64,000 bases of DNA from Streptomyces huasconensis (GTDB lineage: Bacteria; Actinomycetota; Actinomycetes; Streptomycetales; Streptomycetaceae): positions 1-64,000 of the forward strand of contig RBWT01000011.1 of assembly GCA_004010275.1 (NCBI GenBank). The letters are read 5' to 3'. The notes beneath the pieces are model-generated. The model made no database searches. It was not told the DNA's origin and saw only the letters and a list, made by a program, of their open reading frames with translations. Both the position numbers and the translations under genes were made by a program. This document shows, in pieces, positions 28,140 through 43,560 of this stretch (the stretch's first letter is position 1; each line of letters starts with the position of its first letter).

Positions 28140-31100
28140 CCGTCCCCGCCTTCCTGCGGCGGTGGAACCGGCCTCGGGCCTTGCGTCGTTGGTCCTGGTC
28201 CGCGCCGTCCGCCGGGGCCGGGCCGCCCGCCTCTGCGGCCGGTCCCGTCTCTCCCATGTGCGCGGCGAGCGCGGCGATGGTCGGGTACGCGAACAGCTCC
28301 ACCAGGCGGGGCGCGGTGATCCCGGCGCCCAGCTCGGCGAGGCGCGCGTGCACCCTGATGAGCAGCAGGGAGTTGCCTCCCGCGTCGAAGAAGTTCTCGT
28401 GGACGCCGATCCGCTCCACCCCGAGCACCGAGCACCACACCGCGGCCAGCCGCTGTTCCAGCTCGTTGCGGGGCGGCACCTGGGCGGTGGCGGGCCCCGG
28501 CGTCGCGCTGTCCCGCCGCGCCGGGGCGGCGGCCAGCGCCCTGCGGTCCACCTTGCCGTTGGGCGTCAGCGGGAAGGCGGCGAGCAGGGTGAGGCGGTCC
28601 GGGACCATGTAGCCGGGCAGGGCGCGCGCCAGGTGCTCGCGGAGCCGGTCCAGGTCCGGCGGATCGCCGACCGGGGTGGCGGCGGGCAGCTCGGCGTCCG
28701 GCAGACCGGGCCTGCGGCCGTAGACGATGCCCACTTCCAGCTCGGCGAGGATCGTGCGGCTGGCGGTCTCGAAGCCGTGCCGCTCCAGCACCGCGAGGAC
28801 CTCGTCCCGCCGGTCGTCGCCCTCGATCTCGACGGCGACCTGCCGTACGCGCCGCCAGTCGGCCTCGTCGAGCCCCGCGAGCACGTCCAGCTCGGCCCGC
28901 TCCACGTCGACCTTCAGCAGGCCGACGTCCGTCAGGGCGTGCTCGGCCATCACCTCGTGCAGCGTGGTGAGCCGGCAGGTGAAGCGTTCGTTGCGGTACT
29001 GGTCGGCCAGGAAGTCCTCGACGTCCGCGGCGTCGGCCGCGGGCATGAGCACCGCCGCCCGCCTGCGGTCGGCCTCGGGGTCGGCGTAGCGCCCGGAGAG
29101 GCCGGTCAAGGCGGGGTAGTACGTGAACTCCGCCGAGCCCGGGGTGTCCGAGAGCCCCGCGTTGACCAGCACCGCGTCGATGCCGTTGGCCCGCACGGTA
29201 CGGCGCAGCCGGTCGAACGTCGGCGGGATCGGCTCGACGGAGACGATCCGCGCCGGCCGGCAACTGCGGTGCGCCCACAGCGTGGTGCCGCCGACGTTGG
29301 CGCCCGCGTCGAGCACGGTCATGCCGTCCCACAGCCGCAGGAAGCCGTCGCCCAGGTAGTCGCCGTCCTCGAAGATCTCCTTGTGGATCTCGGCCGCCGC
29401 CCGGTGGTCACCGGTGGCGACCACACCGCCGGACGGCAGCGGGATCAGCTCGGGATCGTCGCCCTCCACGGCGTCGAGAGCGGCGCCGCGAGGACGTATC
29501 CAGGCGGCGAGCGCCGCACGGTCCCCCTCGCCGACCACACCGACGACCGCCCGGTCCACGCCCGGGAAGGCCTCGATGTGCGCCTCGATCTCCCCGAGTT
29601 CGATACGCCGTCCGTGCAGCTTGACCTGGTCGTCCAGGCGTCCGCGGTACTCCAGGACCCCGTCGGGCCGCAGCACCGCGAGGTCGCCGGTGCGGTACAG
29701 CCGGTCGCCGGGCGGACCGAACGGATCGGGTACGAAGCGCTCCGCGGTCAGGTCCGGGCGCCGCCAGTAGCCGCGCACCACGCTGTCCCCGCCGATGAGC
29801 AGTTCGCCCGGGGTGCCCACCGGCACCGGCTCGCCCGCCGGGTCGACCAGGTGGAAGCGGGTGTTGGCGACCGGGCGGCCGATCGGCGGCGGCCCCTCGC
29901 CCGTCACCGGGTGCGTACTGGACCAGATGGTGGTCTCGGTCGGGCCGTACATGTTGAGCACCCGGCCGAGGAGCACGTCGGAGAGGCGTGCGGCGAGCGC
30001 GGCCGGGAAGGCCTCACCGCCGATCACCAACTGCTCCAGCTTCCCCAGGGTGGCGAGACCGCCGTCCGTCTCGGCCAGCGCGAGCGCCAGCGACGGCGTG
30101 CACTGCAGGTGCGTCGCGCCGTGCCGGGTCAGCTGGGCGAGGGCCGACTGGTCCTCCTGCGGCTCCCCGGCGCCGACCGCCGTCGCCCACTGGGCGCGCA
30201 GGGCGTCCAGATGGGGCAGCGAGGACAGGACCTGCTCCGGGTCGATGCCGAAGTCGATCAGGCAGGCGATCTCGTCGACTCCGGAGGCCGCGATGCGTTC
30301 CACCATCGGCCCGCACGACTGGGGCGAACCGATGAGCCCCGCCTCGTCGGCGAACCGGTCGTAATAGCGCTCCAGGAGCACATCCAGCTCCTCCCGCGCC
30401 AGCGCCTCGATGTCCGCCGCGTCCTCGCTGCTCAGGAGCCGCTTCACCAGCCCGAGCGAGCTTGCGCAGATAGTCGAACTAAGGGCTTGCGCGCCCGCTC
30501 CCGCACCGCCTGGGCGTCGCTGCCCACCGCCGTGTGCACCATCAGCGCCACCCGGCCGCGGCCGGGGTGCCCCGCCTCGGCCCACGCCGCGCGGTAGCGG
30601 GCCACCTTCTCGGCCAGCTCCTCCAGGCTCTGGCCGAGCAGGTGGGTGAGGAGGTTGACGCCCGCGCGGCCCGCCGCCTCGAAGGTGGCCACATCACCGG
30701 ACGAGGTGAGCCAGGCGGGCAGTTCACCGCGGGCCGGGCGCGGATACGACGCCACCTCGATGGTGGCCCCCGCGCCGTTGACCCGCTCGACCTTCTCGCC
30801 GCGCCACAACGCGCGCACGGTGTCCATGCCCTCCATGAGGACCCGCTTGCGGTCGGCGTGCCGCTCCGGAGCCAGGACGAAGTCGTCGGCCAGCCAGCCG
30901 GAGGCGAAGGACACCTCGGCCCGGCCGCCCGAGATCCCGTCCACCACCGCCCACTCCTCGGCGACCCGCAGCGGGTCCTGGAGCGGCAGCACCACACTGC
31001 CCGCGCGGACGGCGATCCGCCGGGTCACCGCGGCGACGGCGGCGCTGGTCACGGACGGGTTCGGGTACAGCCCGCCGAAGGGGTTGAAGTGCCGCTCCGG

Positions 31101-33201
31101 CGTCCACACCCCGGCGAAGCCGTGCTCGTCCGCGAACTTCGCGCCCTCCAGGAGCAGCCGGTACGGCTCGGGACCCTGCTCGCCCTCGGCGCTGGCGAAG
31201 TAGAACAGGCTGAAGTCCACCGCGGGACGCGGCGCCGCCCGCTGCTCGCCCTGGATGACGACGGTGACACCACGGGCCAGCGTCCACAGCAGTTCGAGAC
31301 CGGCGATGTCGAACGAGACGCTGGTGGTCGCCAGCCACACCGAGCCCTCGGCCGCGGTGATGTGCTCGTCCATCGCGTGGAGGAAGTTGGTGAGGGCGCG
31401 GTGCGGCACCGTGACGCCCTTGGGGGTGCCGGTGGAGCCGGAGGTGTAGATGACGTAGGCCGGGTTCTCCGGCAGCACCGCGGAACGGACGGCTCCGTCC
31501 CCGGCGGCGGCGTCCCCGTCGAGCGGCTCCGCGCCGGTCAGCACGATGGCGGCCCCGGAGTCGTCGTGCATCTGCCGCTTGCGCCGCTCGGGGTAGTCGG
31601 GGTCCACCGGCACATAGCCGGCCCCCGTCTTGAGCACCGCGAGCAGCGCGACCGGCAGCTCCTCGGTACGGCGCATCGCCACGGCGACCAGCTGCTCTGG
31701 GCCGGCGCCCCGGGCGATCAGCGAGCGGGCCAGGCGGTCGGCCGCGCGCGTCGAGTTCGGCGTAGCTGAGCCGGACGTCGCCGTGGACCACGGCGGTCGC
31801 CTCGGGGGTGCGCCGGGCCTGCTCGGCGATCCGCTCGTGCACCAGTTCGGTACGGGGGTGGTCCCGCGCGGTGTCGTTGAGCCGGCGCACGGCCTCGGCG
31901 TCGGCCTCGGTCGCCAGCGGCAGCCGCGCGATCGGCGTTCCGGGCCGGGCGAGGGCACCGGCCAGCAGGGTCGTCAACTGCTCCGCGTACCGCTCGATGG
32001 TGGCCGCGTCGAACAGATCCGTGTTGTACTCCAGCACCCCGGTGGCACCGGAGGCGTGCCGCTCCACCGTCAGGATCAGATCGAGGGGCACCGTCCCGAG
32101 GTCCAGCGGCACCTGCTCGGCGTCCAGGTCCGGCAGCCGCAGGGTGCGGCCCTCGCTCTCGTACCACGCGAACATCAGCTGGACGATGGGGGAGTGGCTC
32201 AGCTGGCGGGACGGCTGGAGGTCGTCGACCAGCTTCTCGAAGGGCACGTCCGCGTACGGATAACAGGCGAGGGCGTCCGCCCCCACCCGGTCGACCAGCT
32301 CACCGAAGGACAGGGCGCCGTCCACCTGGCTGCGGATCGGCAGCGTGTTCGTGAAGGAACCCACCACCCGCTCCAGGGCGGGGTCGGGCCGGTCCGTCAC
32401 CGGCGTGCCCACGACCAGGTCGCCGCGCCCGGTGCTGCGGTGCACGAACGCCAGGAACCCGGCGAGCATGGTCATGAAGGGGGTGGCCCCGCGCTCCGCG
32501 CCGAACCGGACGACCGCCGAGGTCAGCTCCTCGCCCAGCTCGAACCGGTGGGTGCCCCCCGCGTAGCTCTGCACGGCGGGGCGGGTGCGGTCGGCGGGCA
32601 GCTCCAGCAGTTCGGGGGCGTCCGCGAGATGCTCGCGCCAGAAGCCGAGCCCCTCCTCCAGGGCGTCCGCCGTCAGCTGCTCGCGCTGCCACGTCGAGTA
32701 GTCCGCGTAGTGCAGGGCGGGTTCCTCGGGCGGCTCCTCCCCGCGGTAGTGAGCGCTCAGCTCCTCGGCGATCAGCTCCATCGACGCCCCGTCGGCGACG
32801 ATGTGGTGCACCGCCAGGAGCAGCGCGTGGTCCTCGGCGCCGAGCCGGACGAGCATCGCGCGCAGCAGCGGGGCACGGCTCAGGTCGAAGGGCTTGGCGG
32901 CCGCGGCGCGCAGCAGGGCGGGCAACTCCGCCTCGGTGCCAGCCACCCGCTCAAGCACCACGTCGACGGAGTCCTCCACCACCTGGAAGGCGCTCCCCGA
33001 CACTTCGGCGAAGCGGGTGCGGAGCGCCTCGTGGCGGGCCACGACGGCGGCGAGGGCCGACATCAGAGCGGCCTCGTCCAGCGCGCCGCGCAGCCGCACG
33101 GCACGTGCACCAGGGGGGACGCCTCGTCGGGCGCCATCTGTGCCAGGAACCAGAAGCGTTCCTGGGAGAAGGACATGCGGGCACTGCGTATTTCCTGACA
33201 T
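28132..33201 (-). CDS. NRPS, C-A-T with luciferase-like monooxygenase and FkbM methyltransferase inside the A domain
   Basis: Order: C (about 33170-31900; AVHHIVADGAS intact); A-domain N-part to motif A4 (VIYTSGSTGTPKG, SFDIAGLELLW); luciferase-like FMN monooxygenase (about 31220-30200; FSLFYFASAEG, GVWTPERHFNPFGGLYP, SFASGWLADDF); A5-A8 (LNMYGPTETTIW, GDRLYRTGDLAVL, GRRIELGEIEAHI); FkbM-type methyltransferase (about 29460-28720; VLDAGANVGGTT, LLKVDVERAELDVL); A9-A10 (PLTPNGKVDRRAL); T (ENFFDAGGNSLLLI). The pocket read by eye is D-I-L-Q-V-G-M-I-W, very near the published glycine code DILQLGLIWK. Both inserts sit at loop sites known for interrupted A domains. A hydroxylated then O-methylated glycine unit is the straightforward inference. 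ATG 33201 is chosen for its upstream GAGGAG. Frame changes near 33177, 33105, 31745 and 30470. Confidence 0.87.
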
Positions 33202-33204
33202 GCG

Positions 33205-38248
<5,044 letters not shown>

Positions 38249-38317
38249 AACATCCGTCCGATCGTGGGGTGTTGAAGCAGTCGGTGTTTGAAGCCAGATG
38301 CTTACAGGGGCTGTTCG

Positions 38318-38333
38318 CCAGATCAAGATCTGG
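38318..38333. promoter_or_regulatory. palindromic operator candidate between NRPS and exporter
   Basis: CCAGATCAAGATCTGG is a perfect 7-bp inverted repeat around AA. It is set inside a looser outer repeat (TTTGAAGCCAG at 38287-38297 against CTGGCTTGAAC near 38339-38349). It lies in the 175-base divergent gap between the first NRPS gene and the MFS exporter, a natural site for a shared regulator. No regulator gene adjoins it. Confidence 0.45.
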
Positions 38334-38423
38334 ACTTCCTGGCTTGAACACTGCATGATCGCGGTCGAGACGGAGGCGGGGCCACAGCTCCAATGCCGTA
38401 GATCCGACCAATGGAGGACGCGT

Positions 38424-39838
38424 GTGACCAGTGCGGACACTTCCGAGCAGGTCGATGCGCGACTGGACCGGCCACTGCTGGTGCTGGGCGCTCTCATGGC
38501 CGCGGGCACGTTCGCGGCGCCCTGGACGCGACCATCGTTTCGCTGGCACTGGACAGTATTCGTTCGGAATTCAACACTCCGATTGAGACGATCCAATGGA
38601 TTATCACCGGCTATCTCCTGGGAATCGCGACGGTAATCCCGGTGACCGGCTGGGCCGTCGACCGTTTCGGCGCCCGGACCATGTGGCTGACGGCAATGGG
38701 CCTTTTTCTCGCCGCCTCGCTCCTTTGCGGAATTGCTTGGTCCGCTCCTTCCCTGATCGCTTCCCGCGTGCTCCAGGGGTTCGGCGGCGGCATGATCGTG
38801 CCGATCGCCCAAGCCGTTCTGGCCCGGGCCGCGGGCCCCTCCCGGGTGGGCCGGATCATGGCCCTGGTGACGATCCCCACCCAGTTCGCCTCCGTGATCG
38901 GCCCGACCCTCGGCGGTCTGCTGGTGGAGACGACGACCTGGCGCTGGATCTTCTACCTCAACCTGCCCATCTGCCTGATCGCCGGCGTACTGGCGGCCCG
39001 GCTCCTCCCGCCCGACGAGCCCCAGCGCGAGGCGCGCCTCGACCTCCGAGGCCTGCTGATGCTCTCCCCGGGGCTCGCCCTGCTGGTCTTCGGCGTCTCC
39101 CGGGTGGCCGACGGCACGACAGCGGTACTGGTCCCGGTCGCTGCGGGCGCCGTACTCCTGGCGGGCTACGTGGTGCACGCCCGCACCACCCCCCACCCTC
39201 CCGTGATCGACCTGCGGCTCTTCTCCACCCGCTGGTTCCGGACACTGGCCGCGATCATGCTGGTGTACGGCGGCTTCTTCTTCGGCGCGGTCTATCTCTT
39301 CCCGCTCTACTTCCAGCAGGCCAGGGGCCATTCGGCGCTCCAGGCAGGCCTTGAGGTGGCGCCCCAGGGCATCGGCCTGCTGCTGATGGTGTTCCTGGGC
39401 GGCTCCCTGGCCGACAAGCTGGGCCCCCGGCCGGCCATGCTGGGCGGCCTCGGCCTGCTCGCGCTGGGCACGCTCGTGTACACGCAGCTGCCCGCCGACC
39501 CGCCGATGTGGCTCCTGCTGACCGCGCTGGCGGTGCGCGGCGCGGGCGTGGGGCTGTGCGTCGGCCCGCTGATGGCCGCCGTCTTCCAGGGCGGACTGCC
39601 GAAGGCGTCGATACCGCGGGCCACCACGGCCGTGAACATCCTGCAACGCGTGGGCGGTTCGTTCGGCACGGCTCTCTTCGCCGTGGTGCTGACGAGCCAG
39701 GCGGGGGCGCACGACGACGCCACGCCCGCGGACTTCAGTCACACGTTCTGGTGGGTGGCGGGCCTGATCGTCCTGGCCCTGGTGCTCACGCTGACGCTGC
39801 AGCGCGGGCATCCGGCCGCGGCGTCGGCGGACGACTGA
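38424..39838 (+). CDS. DHA2-family MFS drug exporter (one frameshift)
   Basis: Membrane antiporter of about 470 residues in the 14-helix drug:H+ family. It shows LDATIVSLALDSIRSEF (motif D1-like), IQWIITGYLLGIATVIPVTG, DRFGARTMWL (motif A), RVLQGFGGGMIVPI and IGPTLGGLLVE (motif C-like). The GTG at 38424 lies six bases after GGAGG. The frame changes near 38515 (TTCGCGGCGCCCTGGAC), after LLVLGALMAAGTF. It is divergent from the first NRPS gene across a palindromic site. It is the most likely exporter of, and self-resistance determinant for, the NRPS-PKS product. Confidence 0.85.
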
Positions 39839-39945
39839 GCGAGCAGGCCTTCGGGCGCGGCGCTCGGAGAGGTGCCGCGGTGACAACCTTTCGGCCTCGC
39901 CGGTGGTCACATGGGTGTTCTGACATCGGTGAGGTGCGAGGCCCC

Positions 39946-41468
39946 GTGAAGCAATTGGAGCGACTGGAGCGTCTGGAGCGAGTGCAACGGACGGCGCGGA
40001 CGCCGCGGCTGGTGGCGGCGTCGCGAACCGACGGGCACGGAGGCGTGACACGCGGGCCGCTCAGCTCCGCACCGGCCGGCGTCGCCGGGCGCCCGCGGGC
40101 GTACGCCTCCGCGGCGCTGGCGACCGTACTGCTGGTGTCCGGGTGCGCTCCCGCGGATCGTCCGGCCGGAGGCGACAACGGCGAGGGGCGGCACTCCACC
40201 GCCCCGTCGCAGGCGGAGCGGCCGCGGGCTGGGAAGCCCTCGGCGCGCCCCCGGCCCGGGGACTTCAACGGCGACGGCTACGCCGACTTCGCGGCGCTGG
40301 TGGGCGGCCGCAGCCTGGTGGTGGTGTACGGCTCGGCGGCCGGACTCGACCCGCGCCGCCGCACCGTCGTCCCGCAGCCGGCCTCGAAGACGGGGCCCGA
40401 GGAGGTGCAGCTGCTCCGCGCCGATCTGGACCACGACGGCTACACAGATCTGGTCCAGGCGCGCCACCGCCGACGACCGTGTTCTGGGGCAGTCCGCGCG
40501 GCGTGGGCGCTCCGAAACCGCTCGCCGGTGCGCCGCGAAGCCCCACGGCCACCGGCGACTTCGACGGGGACGGCCACGCCGATCTGTTCGTCCCGGGCGG
40601 CGCCACGGGCCCGGAGGGCACCGTCTGGTACGGCCCTGCACGGCGCGACGGCGCGCCCGCCCGCCGCCAGGACCTGACCGACGGCCGCCGGCCGGACTCG
40701 GTACCGGCCCGCGCCCTGGCCGGGGACTTCGACGGGGACGAGGCGACCGACCTGGCACTGTGGTTCCACGGAACGGACCCGGAGATGGTGGGCGACGGCG
40801 AGGTGACGGTCATGGGTCTGCACTATCTGCGCGGCGGCCCCCGAGGGCTGAGCCTGGCCGAGCGCCGCGAGCCGCCGGACCTGGGCATGGAGGGGCAGTC
40901 GGGGGACGTGGACGGCGACGGCATCGACGACCTGTACGGGGCGGCCTTCGTCGCGTCACGGAAGGAGTTGAGCGTCGGCTACCGGCTCAGCACCCGCTCC
41001 GGGCCCGAGAGCGGCGAACGGGACGGGATGAACGTCGGCCCCGCGCCCGGGCTGACCGCCGCCACGCCGTACGGCGGCATGGGCGGCACCGCGCTCGGCG
41101 ACGTCACCGGAGACGGCAGGGCCGACCTGGTCACCTCGGCGACCGGCGCCAACGACAACAACGGCGTCATCTGGCTGATCCCCGACCTGCTCGCGGCAGA
41201 GGCCGGGGCCGTGCAGGCCGTCAGCCTCGACTCCCCGGGTGTCCCGGGAAGTGACACGCCCCCCGCCGGCCGGGGCCCGACCCGCAACCGCATCACGCTC
41301 GTGGGTCCGCTCCTCGACACCGACGGCGACGGACACCTGGACGTGGTGATCGGCGCCCCGGGCTTCCTGGACGCGAAGAGGCGGGACCTGGACGCGTTCT
41401 GGGTGCTGCGCGGCACGGGGGACGGGATGCGCCACCAGCGGCACTTCACCGCCCGGGACCTCCGCTGA
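39946..41468 (+). CDS. FG-GAP repeat lipoprotein (one frameshift)
   Basis: Secreted protein of about 505 residues. A hydrophobic stretch YASAALATVLLVSGC ends in a lipobox (VSGC), so it is probably a lipoprotein. The body carries integrin-like FG-GAP/VCBS repeats with calcium-binding cores: GDFNGDGYADFAALVG, GDFDGDGHADLFVPGG, GDVDGDGIDDLYGAA and DTDGDGHLDVVIGAPGF. GTG 39946 has GAGG close upstream; a later GTG at 40045 would give a more normal signal-peptide length. The frame changes near 40478. Such proteins are cell-surface propellers of unknown ligand. No link to the biosynthetic genes is evident. Confidence 0.75.
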
Positions 41469-41597
41469 GGGCCGGAGCGGTCTGCACGCTCCACCGTGGA
41501 GGGGGTCACCCGGCGCGGGGGTTCGTCGGCCGGTCGTGCCGTCGGGCAGTTCCCGGAGGATGTCCGCGTGCCCCACGTCGCGCGCGGCCTCCTCGGT

Positions 41598-42192
41598 TCA
41601 GAACGAGCACGTGGTCGACGACGGTCGCGGTGCTGCCCCCGGGGCCCGTGGCCTGCCGTCGAGGGGTGTCGGCACGTTCGACGGACCATTCGGCGGTGTC
41701 GAGCGCCAGTTCCTCGGCCACTTCCCGAGGTGACGGGAACCGGACGTCGGGGTCCACTCCACGACCACGGAGCCGTGGAGCCGTGGTCGACGACGACGAG
41801 CCGGCCGCCCGGGTTCACCGACTCGGCGGCGGTCCGCAGCGCGCGGGCGCGGTCGAGGCGAACGGTGTGCGCAGGTACTGCGCGGAAACCAGATCGAACA
41901 CACCGGCGGGGAAGTCGTCGGCGAGGTCGACGCGGGCGGCGCGGTGACCGGCACTCCGGCGAGGTCGGCCTGCTGCTGAAGCGCCCGTACCGCCACGGCG
42001 GAGATGTCGACGGCGGTCACCCGCCGGCCGCGGGCGGTGAGCCACAGGGCGTCTCCTCCTGCCCCGCACCCGAGATCCAGCGCGGGACCCGCGGGCAGCG
42101 CACCCGCGATCTCCGCCGGCCTCGGGTTCACCTCCGCCGCCGGTGACCCGGCCGTACACCGACTGTGGAGCTCATCCCACCGGCGCGAGCAT
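41598..42192 (-). CDS. SAM-dependent methyltransferase, heavily frameshifted (possible pseudogene)
   Basis: A class I methyltransferase of about 198 residues can be reassembled. WDELHSRCTAG and ALDLGCGAGGDALWL (motif I), VTAVDISAVAVRALQQQ and then, in another frame, VDLADDFPAGVFDLVSAQYL, then NPGGRLVVVDHGS and finally VAEELALDTAEWSVE. At least four frame changes occur in under 600 bases (near 42185, 41955, 41860 and 41765), a density above the local average. It may therefore be a true pseudogene rather than only sequence error. ATG 42192 and TGA 41598 are the most natural ends. It is divergent from the XRE-cupin regulator, whose operator-like repeat lies between them. Confidence 0.6.
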
Positions 42193-42203
42193 CCGCGAAC
42201 CGC

Positions 42204-42225
42204 ACGGCAAATTGCCGTTATGGCA
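42204..42225. promoter_or_regulatory. operator-like inverted repeats at XRE-cupin start
   Basis: ACGGCAA-A-TTGCCGT (42204-42218) is a perfect 7-bp inverted repeat with one central base. It overlaps TGCC-GTTAT-GGCA (42213-42225), which includes the start codon of the regulator. This fits autoregulation and control of the divergent methyltransferase. Confidence 0.5.
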
Positions 42226-42870
42226 GGATCGGGCGGCGTGGCGGACGAGACGGAACGGGTGCTGGACGCGGTCGGCCCCCGGCTGCGCGCCCTGCGCAAG
42301 CAGCGCGGACTGACCCTGGCCGACCTGTCGACGGCGACGGGGACTTCGGAGAGCACCCTGTCCCGGCTGGAGAGCGGCGGACGCCGGCCTACCCTGGAAC
42401 TGTTGCTGCCGCTGGCCCGGGTGTACGGCGTACCTCTCGACGACCTCGTCGGCGCCCCTCCGACGGGCGACCCGCGCATCCACCTGCGGCCGCTGCACCG
42501 CCACGGGATGACGTTCATCCCGCTCACCCGGCGGGCGGGCGGGGTGCAGGCGTTCAAGATGCTGATCCCGAGCCGTCCGGAACCGGCGCACCCGACGCCG
42601 CAGACCCACGGCGGCTACGAGTGGGTGTACGTCCTCAACGGACGGCTCCGGCTCCTCGCGGGCGACCGCGACATCGTCCTGTCGCCCGGAGAGGCCGCGG
42701 AGTTCGACACGGCGCTGCCGCACTGGCTCGGCTCGGCCGACGGCCACGCGGTCGAGACCCTCGTCCTGTTCGGTCCGCAGGGCGAGCGGGCACACGTGCG
42801 CGCACACCCCACGCGCGGCCGGGGGCCGGGGACGCCGCCCCTGGCCGCCATGGGGTATAGTCGATCTTGA
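42220..42870 (+). CDS. XRE-family regulator with cupin domain
   Basis: 216 residues, intact. The N-terminal helix-turn-helix is LRKQRGLTLADLSTATG, ESTLSRLESGGRRPTLE (about residues 24-60). The C-terminal cupin sensor has HGGYEWVYVLNGRLRLLAG and LSPGEAAEFDTALPHWLGS with metal-ligand-type His and Glu. This architecture is typical of small-molecule-responsive repressors. ATG 42220 has no clear ribosome binding site and sits directly on an inverted repeat. It is divergent from a methyltransferase, its likely target. Confidence 0.87.
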   Translation: MAGSGGVADETERVLDAVGPRLRALRKQRGLTLADLSTATGTSESTLSRLESGGRRPTLELLLPLARVYGVPLDDLVGAPPTGDPRIHLRPLHRHGMTFIPLTRRAGGVQAFKMLIPSRPEPAHPTPQTHGGYEWVYVLNGRLRLLAGDRDIVLSPGEAAEFDTALPHWLGSADGHAVETLVLFGPQGERAHVRAHPTRGRGPGTPPLAAMGYSRS

Positions 42871-42981
42871 CCTGGTCGCAGCAAATCACAACGGCCGGCC
42901 ATGCGTTGGTGGTCCAAGGAAAGACGCCCCGCTCCCCGCGGGGCGGGGAAATGCAGGTGCAAGGCCTGCCCAGCGCTCGAC

Positions 42982-43016
42982 AGGGGCCCGTCCGCGTACA
43001 GCGTGGACGGGCCCCT
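42982..43016. terminator. bidirectional stem-loop terminator
   Basis: A perfect 12-bp stem (42982-42993 with 43005-43016, loop GCGTACAGCGT) lies between the convergent ends of the XRE regulator (42870) and a small leftward gene (43033). Confidence 0.65.
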
Positions 43017-43032
43017 CATGCGTGCGCTCGTC

Positions 43033-43351
43033 TCACATGGTGTGGTGCAGCCAGCGCCGCAGGGTGGCGTTGATCTCCGCGGGCAGGGCGCTGAGCTGGT
43101 CGATGGCGGCGCGGTCCTCGGGGCGCGGTGGGATGCCGGCCGCCGTCAGGGCGGCGAGCAGATCCAGGCGGCGCGCATCACGTCGGGGGGATCGGGGCAT
43201 GGAGGCGCTCGGCGGCGTTCGGCGGTGGCAGCAGGTAGTCCATGTCCTGCTCGGGCCCGGCCGGGGCGGGCCAGGTGACCTCCGCCGGATGGGCGGCGTA
43301 GAGGTCCACGAAAGCCTGGGGCGTGGGGTCTTCGAAGGCGATGGCGGTCAC
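43033..43351 (-). CDS. small hypothetical protein (one frameshift)
   Basis: About 105 residues. GTG 43351 is preceded at a good distance by GAGGAG. The N-terminus reads TAIAFEDPTPQAFVDLYAAH. Near 43200 a one-base shift leads to LDLLAALTAAGIPPRPEDRA and AINATLRRWLHHTM-TGA at 43033. Composition and the strong ribosome binding site suggest a real gene. I do not recognise a family. The next 209 bases up to 43560 show nothing I can support. Confidence 0.45.
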
Positions 43352-43560
43352 GTCGGTCTCCTCACCGGCAGCGGGTGGATGTGCGGGAGAAGAGCCCGGT
43401 TCGCCCCCATGTGGTTGCGATGGTTCGCGGAGACCACGCCGACGGCGTCATAGGCGGCTCATCGTCTTCTCCGACCAATGGGGCTTCCACCACTGCTGGG
43501 CGGCCTGGCGCCGCGTCTCACGCCCGACCACCCGGCCACCCGCCCGGGCCCCCGCGCGAC

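Noticed and set aside
38249..40051. Very long leftward frame continuing the first NRPS upstream beyond 38248
   Set aside because: The upstream part has no domain motifs, contradicts the MFS gene on the other strand and lacks a start; ATG 38248 is sufficient.
42871..43030. Possible small RNA or tRNA in the G/C-rich hairpin region
   Set aside because: No cloverleaf or CCA pattern; the strong stem fits a terminator between convergent genes.
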